A stretch of DNA of 64,000 bases from Coturnix japonica. Lineage: Eukaryota > Chordata > Aves > Galliformes > Phasianidae. This document shows, one piece after another, positions 53,001-63,997 of this stretch. Made by a program: the position numbers and the translations under genes. Each line of letters opens with the position of its first letter. Position 1 is the first letter of the stretch. Under the pieces are notes generated by a model. That model did not search any database. It saw only the letters and a list, made by a program, of their open reading frames with translations, and was not told the origin of the DNA. The stretch is from positions 16,499,605 to 16,563,604 of the forward strand of contig NC_029521.1 in assembly GCF_001577835.2 (NCBI RefSeq). The letters run 5' to 3'.

Positions 53001-54321
53001 AATGTTCTGGTTTGCAGCTGTCCTTCCTCTGCTGCTCCAAACCTCTCGCATTTGGAGTTCTGGGGGAGTCTCTGGCCACACCACTTTGCTTTCTCTTGGT
53101 TTTATCGGTACAAGATGCTGCTATGGTTGCTTCTGATGCACAGATGAGTAAGAGGGAAGAAGAGAATATTCACTGAATATTTTCTTTCAGAATCAGGTCA
53201 ACATGTATATTGCACAAACTACTCCTGGAACATCTGTTCAAAACATAGTCAGGTACATGCTATGAAACTTCTGGCACACAAAGTAAGTTCTAACACCTGG
53301 TAGTACTGTATGGAATGTGGGTAGCTGATGTCTTGATGTGAAGACACTGTTCACTTCTGGAAAATATGTGCAATCTGTTCTTCACAATTAATATCTCAGT
53401 TTAATGCATTATTTTCCACTGATCTCTGCTTTACCAGCAGAACAGAAATACCCTGTGTAATACAGGTACATGTGAAGCCAGCGGTGAAACACTGAATTCA
53501 TGCATGCTGGAGGTTGCATGTGCAGATGAGTATAGCACTCTTTATTGTGTATCCAGTACCCTGTACAAAATGAGCTGCTTTCATAACCATGACAGACCTG
53601 TAAGGAAGGAAGGTTAAGGTGAGGGAGCTCTGCAAGTAGACTGAGGTTTAATTCAGCATCTAGTCATAGACTTGCAGGTACAGACATGCAGGAGTAATAC
53701 TTCTAAGCTATTGTTGTTATTACTGCTATTAGTATTACAGGAGCTAGCAGACACCTTGCCTCAGTATTAAATCCCATTGGTGGTGTCTCTTATAGTGGAA
53801 CAATGCATGTAGTAGGCAAAGCCAAGGAGCATGAGGGGAAATCTAGAAACAGTGACTTCTGCATTCAAATGGGAGGGAGAAGAGAAAACCTACAAAGGAG
53901 CCACTCCCAGAGCTGAGAGATGACAAGATGACTGTCAGAAGAGGACATGGCAACAGCATGGAAGGGGACGAGCTGGAGGCAGTCACTAATACCAGGTTTA
54001 CAAACTAGAACAAATTGCCTATGAAAACATCCCTAGGTCTATCTACAGGTGCACTGATTCTTTTGATGCTGATAAAAATGTTTGACTTGACTTGAGGCTT
54101 TTAACTAACTTCTGGCCCTTTCATAGCTCTTAAAAGAGAAAAGCTTCAGGTGAGCCTTTGGATTGGTGTCAGTCTTATTAGGGAAAAATCCCACAACATT
54201 CCTGAATGACAGCTTTGTAACTACTGTACTCTGGTGTTCATCCTATTAGGAAGACCATTCAGGGAAGTTCCAAGCTTATGACTGGGGCAGTTCAAAGAAG
54301 AACATTGAGAAATAGCAACAG
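50036..54321 (+). pseudogene. Acid-lipase (LIPM-like) pseudogene, five internal exons
   Basis: Five exons of the LIPA/LIPF/LIPM family remain, each of the family's standard length. They are 50036-50145 (110 bases, with nucleophile motif GYSQG at 50121-50135), 50871-51007 (137), 52184-52330 (147), 53191-53262 (72) and 54250-54321 (72, with FQAYDWGSS). Reading phases agree across all of them. Damage is visible. The acceptor before the 137-base exon reads TG instead of AG. The 53191 exon has lost its donor GT and runs into an in-frame TGA. The last exon has an in-frame TAG at 54313. The exons before 50036 and the final exon, which carries the catalytic Asp and His, were not found. Members hydrolyse acyl esters in lysosomes or outside cells; this locus probably no longer does. 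PELAQKIK and TPGTSVQN point to LIPM as the nearest relative. Confidence 0.8.
51165..51310 (+). repeat. Possible old CR1 fragment in lipase intron
   Basis: The phrases 'aatactggaacaagttaccc' and 'agcctggac' follow the order of the CR1 3' region ('cactggaacaggctgccc ... cgcctggac'). Divergence is high, so this call is tentative. Confidence 0.4.
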
Positions 54322-54519
54322 GTACCTTCCAGTGAAACAATATTGTCACCCTTGGACAATGCAGAACCACTGGGAAAGAGAACAATGATGTACTAAGAAT
54401 CACATTTTCTGAATATATGTAAAAAAGTTTAGCCACAACCATTTGTATTATGACTTCCCAGTTTGAAAGTTAACAGAGAAAAATGCAAGCATTAGTGTCA
54501 ATAAAAACTGGAAAAAAGT

Positions 54520-54739
54520 AAGGAAAAAAAGAAAAAAAGGAAAAGGAAAAGAAAAAGAAAAAGAAAAAGAAAAAGAAAAAGAAAAAGAAAAAGAAAAAGA
54601 AAAAGAAAAAGAAAAAGAAAAAGAAAAAGAAAAAGAAAANAAGAAAAAGAAAAAGAAAAAGAAAAAGAAAAAGAAAAAGAAAAAGAAAAAGAAAAAGAAA
54701 AAGAAAAAGAAAAAGAAAAAGAAAAAGAAAAGAAAAAAG
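54520..54739. repeat. (GAAAAA)n hexanucleotide array, one undetermined base
   Basis: About 30 tandem GAAAAA units form an array with irregular edges (GGAAAA, A7 runs). The whole interval is purine on the + strand except the undetermined base at 54640. The array starts about 200 bases after the last surviving lipase pseudogene exon. Its true length may be uncertain because the N sits inside the array. Confidence 0.95.
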
Positions 54740-57360
54740 TAACTGAAAGAAGAAAAAAATAATAAAAGGAAAAGAGAGAGGAAGACCAAACCTTTTTCAT
54801 GAAATGGTCAATAGTAATAATAAGAAAGAAGGGCAGAAGAGATGGAAAATAAATTCTGAAAAAGAAGAGAACATCTAGTGGATCAGACCAAAGAGAAATT
54901 TTGCCTACTAGCATAGCTGACAGTAGCCAAGGGAAAACAGTATTAGGAAGAAGGCAAGTGGAGAGTCCAAATGTGTCTAAAAGCTACCTCTAGATTCTGG
55001 ATGCCAGAGACTTTGACCTTATGCACACCCTGAGCAACCTCTCCTCCATCCAAGACTCTGAGCCCATCCTTGACCCCTCCAGCACTCCACAACAGTCTGT
55101 CATTAGGAATTTAATGTTATGCGTTTTGATGTTGGCTTGTATGAAAGGTAGCTTCCTTTGTTTTTTCTTGAATTTTCTTGCCCCTGGAAAGATACTGGAT
55201 GCCTTCTAGGTTTTGTGTTATGAGAATAATCAGATAATTACTTCCTGTGTTCTTTCTTCATATCATTCATGATTGTTTAAACCTATGTCCTGTCCCTGCG
55301 CTGGCCCCTATTTTCCAAATTCAGGAATCCTAAGCAACTTCCTCTCTCCTACTACAGAAGTCACCTCATGTTCCTCTTCATGCTTGTGACACCTTGTCTT
55401 TTTTAACCAGACTTCATGTGTTTTCTGGGGCAGACCAGTACTCCAAAAGTAGTATGCCAGATGAGAACCAAGACAGAGGTTTATCCAGACATCCTCTGTC
55501 TTGTTCTGGGCTCCTGCTGAGGGAGCAAAGATCTAACTGTAATTGTCAGTCAGCTCAGGAGGTGTGTTTCCTTTGCCTGTATTGTCACCTGGATCATCAC
55601 TATAAACATAGACAGAAAAGGCAAGCAACGGTACTTCCCTGCCCTTTGTCTTAGGTAACTGTACTATGAACACTGTGAGAAAACACCAGATGTGTGTTTA
55701 AAGCTTATTCTGCTTTACTGAAGAAAGTAAAAACTGAGTTCACACAAAATATTCGGTACTGGAAAAAGAAAGAAGAAAGAAGTTGGTTTGTCTTCATTTA
55801 AGAGAGAGCCCTTCCCCAAGCTGGAAAGGGTTGCTTTGGAAACAGAACTGAAGAAATCATCATCCTATTCCACCTCCTTTGGGAAATCTGTCTCTACAAA
55901 CCTTGCTGCAATGATGTAGTTACACATAAAAGCACTCACTTAAAGGGTAGCCTCCTTGGTTATTAGGTTACAGTATTATAGCTTTCTGTTCTTCTACAAT
56001 GAAGTGTCATTAGTGGAAAAGAAATACAGTGCACTCAGGGTATCATTTTTCACAGTGACACCCTCAGTCTCCATTAGAATCAAGCATCAAGATGAGTGAA
56101 GTCTGGGATGCTAACCAGCAGGTACAGCTGTCTCACTAAGTTAGTTTAGATGTGACATTATGTAACCCTGTAAAGTGGTTCATAAACCAAACAAACTAAC
56201 CATGGCCAATGCCACTTCTGTACCTCTCCTTTTCAACACAACCAGCAGGCCTGTTTTGCCTCCCTAAGCACCCTGCTGAAGCCCATTTTCTTCCTTGGCC
56301 TCCATAAATATAAAGTTTGGACCAATCAAATCAGCTTCCTTCCAGGAAGAGACATACCTTCCATCCAACCTAAATTCCAAAACAAAAGGATAAATGAACT
56401 GCAGAAGGTAAGCCCATCAACAGACTTACTGCTGGTAAAGGGAAATGTGTGACAACTTGAGATCTAGTTTATGAGTTAGGTTTAGAAATGCAATAGCAAT
56501 AGCAGAGTATCCCTCAATATTCACTTAAGAAAGAGACTATAACTACACACCTATCTTGCAACTTGAGAGTCCAAATAAGAGGCTGGATATTGAAATTTTT
56601 GTCATGGGAAATCAGTAAAAACAGGCTGAACAAGTGGTACTGCCTATAAAAACAAGATGCCCTTCTGGCCATCATTCTAGCCATTAGTTTCAGTGAGAAA
56701 GAACTTCTGAGCAATTAATTCAGCAGTTAGGAAGAAGTCCCCAAAGATACCGTGTTTTCAAAGTTTCTGAAAATAGCTTAGGAGAAACAATAACTCTTGT
56801 TTATTCTCTCCCTGGGAGAAAGGTTTTACAAATCATTCAAGCTTTCTTTGGCATGAGAGTGTCTCTATGTGTGCCATGTCAACTCTGGAAAACTAATCGA
56901 GAATAATACGGATATTCAGAGTGGTGGTCCTCACTCAAAAACACATTTAGGAATGCGTGTACAATGATAAATTCAAAGTTAACATAAATAAATGCAAATC
57001 AGTAGCAAAAAGAATATTCTTGAGACAGTATGTTGAGAGAAATTAGACACTTATTCCTCTTCGTCCTAAAATATTATGTTTAAAGGAGCCTTCAAGATGG
57101 GAAACAGTACAGGTCAAGGTCTGCCACAGCCCCAGGGAACTGAAATGCCCAGGTCAGTGCTGAATATCATAACCACTGGTATGCAAGCAATTGTTAATGG
57201 TTTTGTGAATTTAGCTGGAAGATCTTTTGCATCATGATGATTGCCTCACTTCTGAAGCACTGCCAAATCAACACTCAAACATGCTCTACAATACATGCTG
57301 CCAACTCATGACACTCACTATCCTGAAGTGCTCATTGTGTTTGGACTTCCTTTTATTGGC
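54740..57360. other. Between lipase loci, no exon recognised
   Basis: The final exon expected for the upstream lipase (motifs such as PEWEHLDFIWGLDAP) was not found. A possible very old reversed CR1 piece lies at 55380-55500. Confidence 0.4.
55380..55500 (-). repeat. Possible ancient CR1 fragment, reverse orientation
   Basis: The stretch around 'ggggcagaccagtactccaa' followed by 'ccagatgagaaccaagacag' resembles the reversed CR1 ORF2 text about a dated 'cagtactccaggtgtggtct' block. The similarity is weak and eyeballed. Confidence 0.35.
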
Positions 57361-57389
57361 ATAGGTTTCTGCCAGTGAATCATTCTGCT

Positions 57390-57446
57390 GCTGGAGACAG
57401 ACCAGGAGCTGCAGCAGAAGACACAAGCAAGGCGGTCAGAGCAGAG
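57390..57446 (+). other. Candidate non-coding first exon of the lipase-M-like gene
   Basis: A consensus donor, GCAGAG|GTAAGT, ends a purine-rich segment about 2.8 kb upstream of the lipase start codon. The first coding exon begins six bases before its ATG at a strong acceptor (TTTCACACAG), so a spliced 5' UTR exon must exist upstream. This donor is the best candidate I see. The left boundary is a guess. Confidence 0.4.
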
Positions 57447-60220
57447 GTAAGTTGCTTGTGCATGTGTGTTCATGATCTATTTCTCTGTTGCCTCCCTCCT
57501 TAAAGACATGCAGTCTTGGTTTTGTGCAGTTAATTGTAAGAATAGATTTCCTCTCTGATCTGTAAGCCTATAGCCATGCATGGAAGTACCTTTGCTCAAG
57601 TTAGAAGACAAATAAGTTCAACCTGCACAGAGAAAAAAGAAATAGTGACTATTTCATTTTCCTCTACTTATTTATTCAGTCTAGGAACAAAGGAATTAAA
57701 GTCTGAGTATTGAAGCAGTGTATGTAAATTGAACATTCAGTTATTGAAGTTCCATGCATATGTACATTTTGTTAGTAAACCAGAAGGTTCTCATATTTAT
57801 ACGGATAAATTTCTGAAGGTCTTGTAGCTTAGTTTCACTAACCCTTAAATGTCCCAAAAGAGCTTTCAAGGGCATTTCTTTCTCTGACTTTTTTCTTCTA
57901 AGTATGTTTCTTTTCTGACAGTTTACCATGTCTAGTGTTTCCTTATTGTTTCATTTCTCTTGAAGTCTTTGCTCCTGAAGCTTACTGTAGCACTGGCCTA
58001 AGACCGATGTTACTTAGCTTGCTGCATCTGATTCAAAAGGTGAATACCTGCAAGTTTGTGAGGCATGCCAGCTAAGCTATGTGATAATAGAGTGCTTTGA
58101 GAAAAAAATGCTCTAACGAGAAGAATGATTTAGCCTCTCCATTGTCCCAGAATGACTTACTAGTGATTTGAAAGCACACTGAGACACCAGCAAAGTGTTT
58201 TCTTTCCAAATGAGATTCCATGTGCAGAGACAGAGCAGTATTTTACTCTCATTGGGACAGAGTGAAACAACAGAAAGCAGAAAGGAGTATTGTGCTGACT
58301 CAGTGTGTAGCTGGGAGGCTTCCTGTTTGGACAACAAAAATTAAGAAGTATTCAATATACAAACAGAACTTAATGGTTTTTGTTTTGGTGCCAAGTATAA
58401 AGCTTTGGGTGTTTCCAAACACTGCTTCATTGCAGTTCTCTGATGACTCAGGAGGTTTTACTTCTTTAAGTTTGTTCAGTAAAATTTGAAGGTTAAATTG
58501 AAGATCAGAAAAAGCCAGAACCACTTTTTTCATGAGATTCAGAGTGCAAAAATCTCTTGGGTACCTCTCCCTCACATCCATAAATTCTGATCATCTTCCT
58601 TATCACTTGCCAGGGAATACTCTCACATTTTCCCTTGATCTATAGCTCAATTTCCAAGCCCAGATAAGGGTGGCATGTCTTGCTATAGCAGGTGTCTTAC
58701 ACTAGAAGCAGAATCCAGAATGTGGAGAACCTCTGTCCTTCACTAAAATTAGATTCCATGTGTTCAGTGTACCTAGCAATGCATGGTTTCAGAAAGATAT
58801 GTTACCCAAGCCTGCTTAACCTCCTAATGCAGATGGGTCTCCTATTAAATTTCCTCACAAACCCTGATGACCAAGCTGCCTTGGAGCTGTATGAATGCTG
58901 GTTAGCTGGCTGGGTCACTTGCGCTGACTGCTCAGCTCATTGTAGAACATGTCACAGCTGGCACAAAGCCTCTGAACAGTCGTTCCCCTCAGGAGCATCT
59001 GGGAACCCCATTACTTCAGAGGCTTGTATCTCAGTGTTGAACTTAGCAGAAGTTCATCAATGACATCAAAAGGTAACAACAGGATGGACAGAACAGTGAA
59101 CAAAGATAAGCACCCACAGTGACAGAAGCATGCCCTGTTCTGAGGAAACCAAGCCTACAAGACCTGTAATGTCCCTAGTCAACAATGTATGTCAGTCTTA
59201 CAAGAAACCTTGGTGAGCTGAAATATTACATTGCACTACTCATCACTTTTGTCCCATATATCCTGTTGTTGAATTTTAGGTAGCCTTCCTGAACTTTAAG
59301 ATTGTTATCCGCTTGCAGACTGGCTGCTTCTTATCTTTTCCCAGCCCTTACTCTCCCCTCACACAGGCAGACACAGCACACAATCATTATTAGATATACT
59401 GGAGATTTTCCAGAAATGTAAGCCCAATCATGTGCTACACGGATGAATCCTTTTTGTGAATTTCTTCACACTGGAAAGAAAATTCCTATCCCACCTATCT
59501 GCAGCTCTTTTGTAGGCAAGAAGCACTGAACACAACAGTATTTCTTTTGCTATCCAAACAGATTCAACTCACAGTCCCCTAACTGGTAGCTTTCTATGAC
59601 ACGTGGCATGCTCCTCCCATTTACGGGGAACTTTGGAGATAAAATGTGCATGCTGACAAAAAGTCCAGGGAAGTCACAGAGGGAAGTGTTCTGTAGTCAT
59701 CAACTGTGTTCTGGGAAACCAAAGACTAAAGCCTGGAAGTGTGTCTACTGTAGGAAGCATCTTCATAAACTGTTTCTAGACAGGCGGCCTTCTCCAGTTC
59801 CTGTTCAGAATAGCTGCCATGCAGTCCAGCCAGCAAAGAGAAAGGTGTCATCTCACAACAACTAAGACAAGATTTTCAATGACACCTGCTTCTTAGGGAG
59901 TAAAGATAGAGGCCCTTGCAAAGCACAGTCAGTTTCCATCGTAAACTGCTCTCAGAATGAATGATTCCATGGTTTCTCGGTAGTAACAGCCGTCAGTTTG
60001 AGAGACACAAACACTGGGTTCAGAACTAGCAGTAGAAAAAATGCAGGAAAAAATGAAGATAGCTGAGAAGGTTCTTGGATGAAGTGGCAGCAACGGGCTG
60101 GTGAAGAATCCTGTGGTTATGGTAAATGGATGAGTCAAACAACTCTGCAAGCAGGGCTTTCTGTGAAATTGCAGCTCTCTCTTCCTAAAGCAAGCACACT
60201 GCATCTGCTCTTTCACACAG
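57447..60220 (+). other. Putative 5' UTR intron of the lipase-M-like gene
   Basis: Nothing else was recognised here. Open frames of up to 123 codons (58692-59063) have no domain known to me. Confidence 0.35.
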
Positions 60221-60226
60221 CCCAAG

Positions 60227-63200
60227 ATGTGGTGTCTCCTTGTGCTGCTATTCTCCCAGGCCGTTGCCTTTTCAGCAGGATTCACATCACCCCACACTAT
60301 GAAATCAGAGGAAGGACTTCACAGGAAGCAACGCAACCCTGAAAACCTCATGAACGTTGTAAGTTGTGTCATTTTCTCCGTACACCTTCTTAACGTGTCT
60401 TTCACAACACCACTACCACTGTACCATCTCTAACAGGCTATGTGAGGAGGCTTAAAGAAGGGCATGCTTCTATTGCCCATTTTCCCAACCTGCCTTTTCC
60501 AAAGCATTTCCAAAAGCTTTAGAAATGCAGTGAGGGCCAGCTCTGGATGCAGTGGGGACAGACTTGATTTGTGTGCGTTGCACCAGGACACTGACACAGC
60601 AATGGAATAGAACATGCTGGCTCCTGCTCTTGGTTCAAATGCCCAGTAACTCCCCAGAAGCTGCTGGTGAGCACTGAAGATCCAGGCCACTGAATTTTAA
60701 CCTCAAGAGCAACTGAGGTGTGTCACACTCCAGTATGCAACGTACCCCAGTGGCTGCTGGGTAGAGAACACAATACACAGTTTCAGTCTGAACAATAGGA
60801 TTTCTCTGCCTGCTTTTAGGGTGAATCCTAACAGATATGTGACAAACATGTGGCATTTAACTGTGACTCCTGTTTGCACAGTCACCTCTGCCAACACATC
60901 TTGACAGCTAAAGCTGTACACAGGAAAAAGATTTGGAGGTGTTGGTTGACAACCAGCTGAACATGAGCCAGCAATGTGCCCAGATAGCCAAGAAGGCCAG
61001 TGGCATCCTGGCTTGTATCAGAAATAGTGCAGCCAGCAGCAGCACAGAGGTGATTGTCTCTCTGTACTTGGCACTGCTCAAGTACTGCTTTCAGTTTGGG
61101 GACTCTCACTACATGAAAGCCACCAAGGCCATGGAGCGTGTCCTGAGAAGGGCAACAAAACTGTGAAGGGTGTGAAGAACAGATGTTTTGAGGAGCAGCT
61201 GAGGGAAATGGGATTGTTCAATGTAGAGAAGACAAGGCTCAGGGGACATTATCTCCCTCCCCAACTCCCTGCTAGGAGGCTGTGGCAAGGTGGGGGTCAG
61301 GCTCTTCTCGCAAGTAACAGTGATAGGACAGGAGATAATGGCCTTAAGCTGTGCCAGAGGAGATCCAGGTTGGATATTAGGAAAAAACTGTTCTTGGAAA
61401 GAGCAGTGATGCACTGGAATAGCAGTGCAGGGAGGTTGTGAAGTCAGTGACCTGGAGGCAGGTGACTAGAGAGTAATGTGTAGATGTGGCACTGAGGGAC
61501 ATGGTTAGCAAGCAGGGTGGCAATGAGTTGATGGACTAGGTGACCTTAGTGGTCTTTTCCAATCAACTTTAACGATTTTATGATTATGTGCTCATTACAG
61601 TGGCAAGGGAGGCTGAACCCTTCCTTCAACAAGCAGAATCTCACAGCACTAAGTAATGCCAGTACTGTGAATTCTTAATAGGCTTATGTGGCTTACCTAA
61701 TCATAGTTTGGCAGGAAAGCACTTTTTATAGACTAAAGACAACTTTTTTTTTTTTTTTTTTTTTTTTTTTGCATAGTCTTATACCAATACTGGTGCATGT
61801 TTACTCTCTAGAGAGGTACCATCTGTATCAGCCTGGCACAATGTGACAAATTATCTCCCTTAGACTTGTTGTGAGAGCTGAGGCAGTCTCGCTTGAGGAG
61901 ACAGCACCTGAACACAAGGAAACCTGACTTTTCATGCTCCTCTCCCCAATCACCACACTTTACAGCATGCAATTGATCTGTTACCTGTCTTTTCAGACAC
62001 ACGGGTCTAGTGAGGAGGTGAAAGCTTTCAAGATTTGCAATGCACTGAATGCTGAGTGCAGCCAAGTGCTACTTGCCTGCCTTCCTCTGCTTCAGAATGG
62101 GATGGCTTGCATGTTAATAAGCTCTCCTTTGGCTTCCCACAGAGTGAAATGATCAGGTATCATGGATACCCATGTGAGGAGTACGAAGTTACAACGAAAG
62201 ATGGATACATACTTGGTGTTTTCAGAATTCCTGGTGGGAGGAACAAGCATAATGCAGGTGTGACACATCTGTAACACACAAGGAAGATCTGGGATCCAAC
62301 TCCTACTTGGGTACCCCCATCTTTCACACTTGCACGTGCAATTGCATGTTCCATGCTTTCCCATCTCAGCAAAAGCAGCTAGCCAGGAATGTAGTCCAAA
62401 TGCTGAAACTATCAGGACCCTCACATTTAATGTCTCTGCCCTTGTTTCAGATTTTTCAAACAATTTTGCTATATTCCAGCTTCTCAATCTCATGTGTTGA
62501 GAGGAGGGTTTTAGAGAGGTTTACCATTAACATTTTAAGTAATATAGACTTAAAGTAGCAAACTGAGGCTTGACAACTGGTTAGGCACACCAGTAAAAAT
62601 TCCCATTTTTCTGAAAGACAGATATTCTTAAAGGTGATGAGAAATAAGGTCATCATGGAAGACCAAATGCATTTCATCTGAATAGAAATAAATAATGCAA
62701 CTTGAAATTCAAGGTGCTACTTCATTTATTACCCCTTAAAATTATTTTATAATTTGTTTTGGATACCTTCCTTGGAGATCTGGACCAGACTCATCATCCT
62801 GAAAATAAGGCTAACCAAAATTAGATTGGGAATCCTGTCTTCAGTTGTAGATAAATGGTTTCAACTTGTATATTGACTGTCCAATACAAAAGTAGGTGGG
62901 GACTGGCCGCTTCTTTTTTTCTTTTTTTTTCCCAATCCTGACATGAAAGGGTTAAACTTCTTGCATGGTACAAACCCATCAGGTTTCTCATCCCAGTATC
63001 TATGCATAATTCTTCTGGGAGCTTCTTAAAAGACTTAAAATCTCTCACAAACTCAACTCTGCACTCGGATCTTAAAACAAGATTAACTACTGCTCCAATA
63101 TCCAATATTTTCCAGGACAAAAGCCTGCAGTCTTCCTACAGCATGCTTTTCTAGGAGATGCCACCCACTGGATTTCTAACCTGCCCAACAACAGCCTGGG

Positions 63201-63997
63201 ATTCCTCCTTGCAGATGCTGGCTATGACGTCTGGTTAGGAAACAGCCGAGGGAACACCTGGTCTTTAAAACACAAGACCCTTCAGCCCTCCCAGAAAGAG
63301 TTCTGGCAATTCAGGTACTGTGTGGTGGGGGAATTACTCAAGACAGAATGTCCCAATAGTACTAGATAGCTTCATCCTGATGGGGTTTTTGCTTAGCATC
63401 ACAAAACAGGGTCTACAAAATCCAAGGAAAATTAAAGAGCCAAACAAAGAAGGATGCACACTAGTACTCACAGTTGGGAGCACTGGCTGAGGAAGGAATT
63501 CCAGGCCCTGGAAAACGAAAGGGGATGCTGAGAAAAAGGGAGGCAGCACTGAGAAAAGGAGATCAAGAAGCTCAACAGGAACAGGTTGAGCAGCCTTATC
63601 TGGAGATCTCTGATCTCTCACAGCTGAAGTCAACCAAAAGATAAATGTATTTTGAAATCCTTGCTAGTGAAAGCCCTGATTACATTCACTTTACCAAGGG
63701 CCACAGATGACAGTTGTGCACCTCCTCTGCAGACACTCCAAGGCATCAAGCAACCTGTCAGAACAGATGTGTCTTTCTGTCCCTTTCTTGTCTTTGAGTG
63801 GATCTTGCTCAATACAATGAATGAAATTGACATTCAGTAATTCACACTGTGATAGCTCAACTGTATTTCTGTATTTCTCCTCTCTAGCTTTGATGAAATG
63901 GGTAAATATGATATTCCAGCAGAGCTGTACTTCATCATGAATAAAACTGGACAAAAGGATGTATACTATATTGGTCACTCTGAAGGCACTGCATCAG
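60227..63997 (+). CDS. Lipase member M-like acid lipase, 5' part (runs past window end)
   Basis: Four coding exons, 60227-60358, 62143-62257, 63116-63314 and 63888-63997, join in frame with GT-AG introns to 186 residues. Lengths of 115, 199 and 110 bases fit the LIPA/LIPF/LIPM gene plan. Residues 1-17 ([17 protein letters not shown]) are a signal peptide. [19 protein letters not shown] (50-68) is the N-terminal lipase region, [16 protein letters not shown] (116-131) the family signature, and GHSEG (178-182) holds nucleophile Ser180. N-glycosylation sequons lie at N43, N107 and N167. The catalytic Asp and His should lie beyond the window. Such enzymes hydrolyse triglyceride or cholesteryl esters at acid pH after secretion or in lysosomes. 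GYPCEEYEV and [12 protein letters not shown] favour LIPM over LIPA. Residues near the oxyanion hole are unusual (QHAFLGD, and E after Ser). No damage was seen. Confidence 0.88.
60919..61588 (+). repeat. CR1 LINE 3' copy inside lipase intron
   Basis: About 670 bases are present. The first part (60933-61166) still reads open for the ORF2 C-terminus ([20 protein letters not shown], then [10 protein letters not shown]). The 3' UTR and the terminal 'gaccttagtggtcttttcca' block follow. The copy is 5'-truncated, so immobile. It lies in sense orientation in the first coding intron of the lipase-M-like gene. Confidence 0.93.
61744..61770. repeat. Poly(T) run, 27 bases
   Basis: Twenty-seven consecutive T residues lie in the lipase intron. 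No retrocopy or target-site duplication was recognised around it. Confidence 0.9.

Noticed and set aside
54448-54914. Two long minus-strand open frames rich in F, S and L across 54448-54914
   Set aside because: They are translations of the GAAAAA hexamer array; a period-six purine repeat has no stops on that strand in several frames.
58690-58760. Short resemblance to the PEWEHLDF coding stretch of the last lipase exon
   Set aside because: Only about a dozen bases look alike, the reading frame does not continue into the family sequence, and no acceptor or downstream WGLDAP motif follows.
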